Part shown: in pieces, positions 11,945 to 14,397 of the stretch
Numbering within the stretch: the stretch's first letter is position 1
How the letters are laid out: each line of letters starts with the position of its first letter
NCBI GenBank assembly: GCA_011045925.1
Contig: DSBS01000081.1
Span: forward strand, 1 to 14,397
Length of the DNA: 14,397 nucleotides
Source: Candidatus Woesearchaeota archaeon
Lineage (GTDB): Archaea; Nanobdellota; Nanobdellia; Woesearchaeales; JASKKU01
Direction of reading: 5' to 3'
Position numbers and translations under genes: made by a program
The notes under the pieces: model-generated
Told to the model about the DNA's origin: nothing
Databases searched by the model: none
The model's input: the letters and a program-made list of their open reading frames with translations, nothing else

Positions 11945-12991
11945 TTAGATAATCTTAACCAAAACCGACTTAAACTTTGAGCTCAGGCTCTCAACACATT
12001 TCTTGGTAAGCCTGCCTGAGGTTATAAAAATAAGCGGGAGGTGCTTGTTCATGGCATCAATATACGCATCGCTGATATCCTGTTCATTAATCCTGCTTTT
12101 GTTTTTGCAAAAAACATAGTACTTTGCCTTTCCAAACGGAGTCTGGAATGAAGCAATGCAGTTAAACTCCTTGTCTTTTTTAACTATATTAAATGAAAGA
12201 ACTGAGACATCATTCCGGCCGAAATAGTTAAAAACCTTCTCAGTGAATGAATTCTTGTCCAGCTCAGGCATTATGGCTTTGTTTTCTGTTATGTCTTTAT
12301 CGCTATCTTTGTTTTCCCTATCAGAATCAGCCTTGTTATGTTCTGGCTCAGGCGGCTTAGGGATTGCCTCCTGGTTCTTTTCATTTTGTTCCCTTTCAGG
12401 CTTTTCTTCCTGTTTATGCTTGCCTAATTCTTCCTGTTTGTCTTTGCTAAGCTCTTTTTGCGGTAATTCTTCTGCCTGATCTCTTTTTATTCTGGTTATG
12501 TCTGTAAGCTTTGCATCCCTTTCTATTGTGCCTTTTTTCTGCTTCTCGAGCAGAATCTCCTTAACCTGCTCATTTGACACAGAATAAAGCTTCCAGAACT
12601 TTTCAGAGGAGCCATCTTTTGATATTGCTTCTATAGCCACAGCAAAATCCTTTACCCTGCTTAAGGCAACCCTTTCAGCCGGCTCTAAGTCAGAATCCCT
12701 TACAACCTTCTTAGACTTAAGCATCTCATAGACTTCCTTCTCTTTTGAGCCAAGATGCTTTGCAAACTGCTCAAGAAGATGCTTTCTTTCGGGAATATAA
12801 TACACCGGGCTTGAGCCTACTTTCAGGCTGGAAACCTCGGCAATCTTCTTAGCTACTAGCTCAGATAAGACAGCACCTGCAATAAGTGAGCTCAGGTTAA
12901 GCGAGCGAGCAATATCCATGGTAAGAAGCGCTCCTTTTTCTCTAAGCATTTGGGCTGCCTTGTCCGAAACTGACTTTAAATCCTCTGCCAT
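11945..12991 (-). CDS. Winged-helix protein with charged linker and possible nuclease-like C-terminal domain
   Basis: The function is unknown. The 348-residue protein appears to have three parts. Residues 8-68 form a likely winged helix (DIARSLNLSSLIAGAVLSEL, then a YYIPERKH wing), and residues 80-150 a second helical or winged-helix domain (VRDSDLEPAERVALSRVKDF). Residues 165-245 are a disordered linker of Lys, Glu, Gln, Asp and Pro. Residues 247-348 form a compact alpha/beta domain with SFQTPFGKAKYYVFCKNK (281-298) and LIFITSGRLTKKCVESL, which resembles the layout of Mrr-like restriction-endonuclease folds; a clear PD-ExK set is not visible. It starts inside the EndA gene (16-base overlap) with GAGGT four bases upstream, so it is cotranslated with the splicing endonuclease. 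Confidence 0.7.
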   Translation of the reverse strand: MAEDLKSVSDKAAQMLREKGALLTMDIARSLNLSSLIAGAVLSELVAKKIAEVSSLKVGSSPVYYIPERKHLLEQFAKHLGSKEKEVYEMLKSKKVVRDSDLEPAERVALSRVKDFAVAIEAISKDGSSEKFWKLYSVSNEQVKEILLEKQKKGTIERDAKLTDITRIKRDQAEELPQKELSKDKQEELGKHKQEEKPEREQNEKNQEAIPKPPEPEHNKADSDRENKDSDKDITENKAIMPELDKNSFTEKVFNYFGRNDVSVLSFNIVKKDKEFNCIASFQTPFGKAKYYVFCKNKSRINEQDISDAYIDAMNKHLPLIFITSGRLTKKCVESLSSKFKSVLVKII

Positions 12992-13500
12992 TTTACCTCA
13001 TAGAAGCTTGTTCCTCCCTCACTGTCAACAAAAGCAAGGAGAAGCCTTTTCTTTGTTGTGTTTGCAACCCTGGATTTTGAAGCAAGCTCGGTTGCTGAAA
13101 CCCTTTTGCTGTCTGAAACGCAAAACACAGCCCAGTCAGAGTGGTCTTTGCCCGGGTTCTTTCCTTTTGAATATGCCAGAAAGTCAGCGCCAAACTTAAA
13201 GCCACTTTTTACTATATAGCCTTTATCTCTTAATGCAGAAAAAACGCAGCTCTTAACCCTGAAGCCAGGGACTCTTGCACCTGCTTTCCTTAAAAAGCCA
13301 GAAAAAGGAAGCACTTTGCCTGCTTTATCTATAAGCTTAACCCTTCCTTTTTTAACAAGGTAAGCTGCTTCCACCAGGCTGACAACAACAATGCCGTTTT
13401 CTTGATAACCAAAGATCTCTTTTAAGTTAAGCTCTGATGACTCCGAAGAATTCTCAAGAAAAACACAGTCTCCCCTTAGAATACCTTTTATCCCTGCCAT
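12976..13500 (-). CDS. endA: tRNA-splicing endonuclease EndA (homotetramer type)
   Basis: EndA cuts introns out of precursor tRNAs (and rRNA) at bulge-helix-bulge motifs. The 174-residue size, close to the 179 of the Methanocaldococcus enzyme, indicates the single-unit type that acts as a homotetramer. The catalytic triad is predicted as Y110 (in FGADFLAYSKG), H120 (in GKDHSDW) and K151 (in TTKKRLLLAF); the spacings match the known Tyr-His-Lys triad. The segment LRDKGYIVKSGFKFGADF and the closing YEVKW are family hallmarks. ATG 13500 is preferred to the adjacent GTG 13503 because the TATA box is about 25 bases upstream of it. Its last 16 bases overlap the winged-helix gene. Confidence 0.94.
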   Translation of the reverse strand: MAGIKGILRGDCVFLENSSESSELNLKEIFGYQENGIVVVSLVEAAYLVKKGRVKLIDKAGKVLPFSGFLRKAGARVPGFRVKSCVFSALRDKGYIVKSGFKFGADFLAYSKGKNPGKDHSDWAVFCVSDSKRVSATELASKSRVANTTKKRLLLAFVDSEGGTSFYEVKWQRI

Positions 13501-13520
13501 CACTAAATAAATGTGTCTCT

Positions 13521-13530
13521 TATTTAAATA
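13521..13530 (-). promoter_or_regulatory. TATA box for the EndA/winged-helix operon
   Basis: TATTTAAATA on the minus strand is centred about 25 bases before the ATG at 13500, the leaderless spacing. It lies in the 37-base gap after the upstream gene. Confidence 0.6.
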
Positions 13531-13537
13531 TTTTGTT

Positions 13538-14365
13538 TTAATTGGCTGGTTTTTTTATTATCCCAAGGAGATTGTACGAAAGCCTGTTTGCGGCTTTAAT
13601 TAGCTCTGTCTCATTAACTCCTTCAACAATCACACAGAGGCCTTCTTTATAAACAGCAGTGGTGTCTCCGAGAACCAGCTTAACTACAGAAACCTCGTCA
13701 CTAGCATTAAAGCAGTCTGCAGGAACCAGGCCAGGCTGCTCCCTGCCTTCAGGGAAGAAAGTCGTAGTCATCATGGTAGGGATGTTTAGCATTCCTGTTG
13801 CAAAATCTGTCCGAGGGCTGGTAATCTTGGCGATTTCAACCTGTGCTTTTACTGTTTCTGCAGAGTAAAAGGGATGGTTTGTTATATATATCTTTTCAGC
13901 GCCAAGTATCAGGTTATTAATGCCAGCCTCAACAGGGATTTGTTCCACGCTTTTTGGGCCGTACCAAAAATCAATCTCATAAAGTCTATCCTCCAGCGAA
14001 AGCCTTGTTCGCCAGCCATAAGCGCTTTTTTCAAAATTGTACCCGTGGTAAGTGTAAGCTGTTTCATCGGGTTGTTCAGGAACTTCAACCGGGAAGTCAT
14101 ACTCAGGCGAGTAAATCCTGAAAGGCAGGTATGCTGCCACAAGAATAGCTATGATAAGAACCGAGATAATTATTCCATGAATTATATTTTCTTTCTTCTT
14201 CTTTTCTTTGTCTGCAGGCGCCTGTTTTTTCTCCTGTATGTCTTTTTTTTCTTTTGTGATGCTCTCTTTCTTGCCTTTATCATCCCGGGAAGGAATCTCT
14301 TTTTTAATCTCCGCTTTCTCTGGGCTTTTTGTTTTTCCCTTATTCTTTGTTTTTTTCTTTGGCAT
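13538..14365 (-). CDS. Single-pass membrane protein with Lys-rich cytoplasmic tail and extracellular domain
   Basis: I do not recognise the family. The 275-residue protein starts with about 60 very basic, low-complexity residues (MPKKKTKNKGKTKSPEK and similar), followed by one membrane span (61-80, HGIIISVLIIAILVAAYL) that can act as an uncleaved signal anchor. By the positive-inside rule the basic tail is cytoplasmic and residues 84-275 face outside. The outer part looks folded, with beta-type segments such as LYEIDFWYGP (128-137) and EKIYITNHPF (157-166). It has two cysteines, C218 and C244, that could pair, and Asn sequons at N220 (NAS) and N251 (NET). A GAGG ribosome-binding site lies before the ATG. 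The tail may bind nucleic acid or acidic partners; that is speculation. Confidence 0.7.
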   Translation of the reverse strand: MPKKKTKNKGKTKSPEKAEIKKEIPSRDDKGKKESITKEKKDIQEKKQAPADKEKKKKENIIHGIIISVLIIAILVAAYLPFRIYSPEYDFPVEVPEQPDETAYTYHGYNFEKSAYGWRTRLSLEDRLYEIDFWYGPKSVEQIPVEAGINNLILGAEKIYITNHPFYSAETVKAQVEIAKITSPRTDFATGMLNIPTMMTTTFFPEGREQPGLVPADCFNASDEVSVVKLVLGDTTAVYKEGLCVIVEGVNETELIKAANRLSYNLLGIIKKPAN

Positions 14366-14397
14366 CTTTTAATTCCTCATTATAATAGGGGTTATTC

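Noticed and set aside
12243..12479. Plus-strand frame rich in Ser, Leu and Cys
   Set aside because: It is the antisense of the Lys/Glu/Gln-rich linker of the winged-helix protein; the low complexity comes from that linker.
1..14397. tRNA or rRNA genes, CRISPR arrays, insertion sequences or phage genes
   Set aside because: I read the intergenic stretches on both strands and saw no tRNA-like T-loop signature, regularly spaced repeats, transposase motifs or terminal inverted repeats. A covariance search could still find a diverged RNA.

Overview
The window looks like chromosomal DNA of an archaeon, most likely a DPANN-type lineage of the Woesearchaeota/Pacearchaeota kind. This placement is by gene content and protein style only and no phylogeny was run. 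The archaeal signs are strong: FEN-1, a homotetramer-type tRNA-splicing endonuclease (EndA), a PAN-type proteasomal ATPase, an HerA-family ATPase, aEF1B next to its usual small zinc-ribbon partner, Trm1, a Trm5-family enzyme, and a textbook C/D box guide RNA. Most promoters are AT-rich TATA boxes centred 24-29 bases before the start codon, which implies leaderless mRNAs. Genes inside operons instead carry GGTG/GAGG ribosome-binding sites and short overlaps.

Layout. At 1-49 (minus) is the very start of a gene with an AbrB-like N-terminus, sharing an intergenic region with a zinc-ribbon/aEF1B pair (177-642, plus). Trm1 (minus) converges on that pair and is divergent from an HerA-like ATPase (1855-3213). 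A histidine-rich ZIP metal transporter (minus) and a GT-A type glycosyltransferase-like protein (plus) follow. At 5121-7626 an M18 aminopeptidase and a PAN-like ATPase overlap by 11 bases, a protein-degradation operon. Between PAN and the next gene, on the minus strand, lies a C/D box sRNA (7683-7743), one guide of which matches the A-loop of 23S rRNA. The 579-residue gene at 7844-9583 is a Trm5-family tRNA methyltransferase split by an inserted domain of about 240 residues that looks like a xylose-isomerase/AP-endonuclease TIM barrel. A 43-residue Lys/Ala-rich basic protein follows. The right end is all on the minus strand: a one-pass membrane protein, EndA overlapping a winged-helix protein of unknown function, then FEN-1 overlapping a polytopic membrane protein.

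How it works together. Much of the window serves RNA maturation and translation: two tRNA methyltransferases, the tRNA splicing enzyme, a guide RNA for rRNA 2'-O-methylation, and the elongation-factor exchange subunit. The rest covers DNA repair and replication (FEN-1, HerA-like), protein turnover (PAN plus aminopeptidase), metal uptake and surface or sugar chemistry. I see no tRNA or rRNA genes, CRISPR arrays, insertion sequences or phage genes. The two observations that most deserve follow-up are the TIM barrel inside the Trm5-like enzyme and the C/D sRNA aimed at the A-loop.
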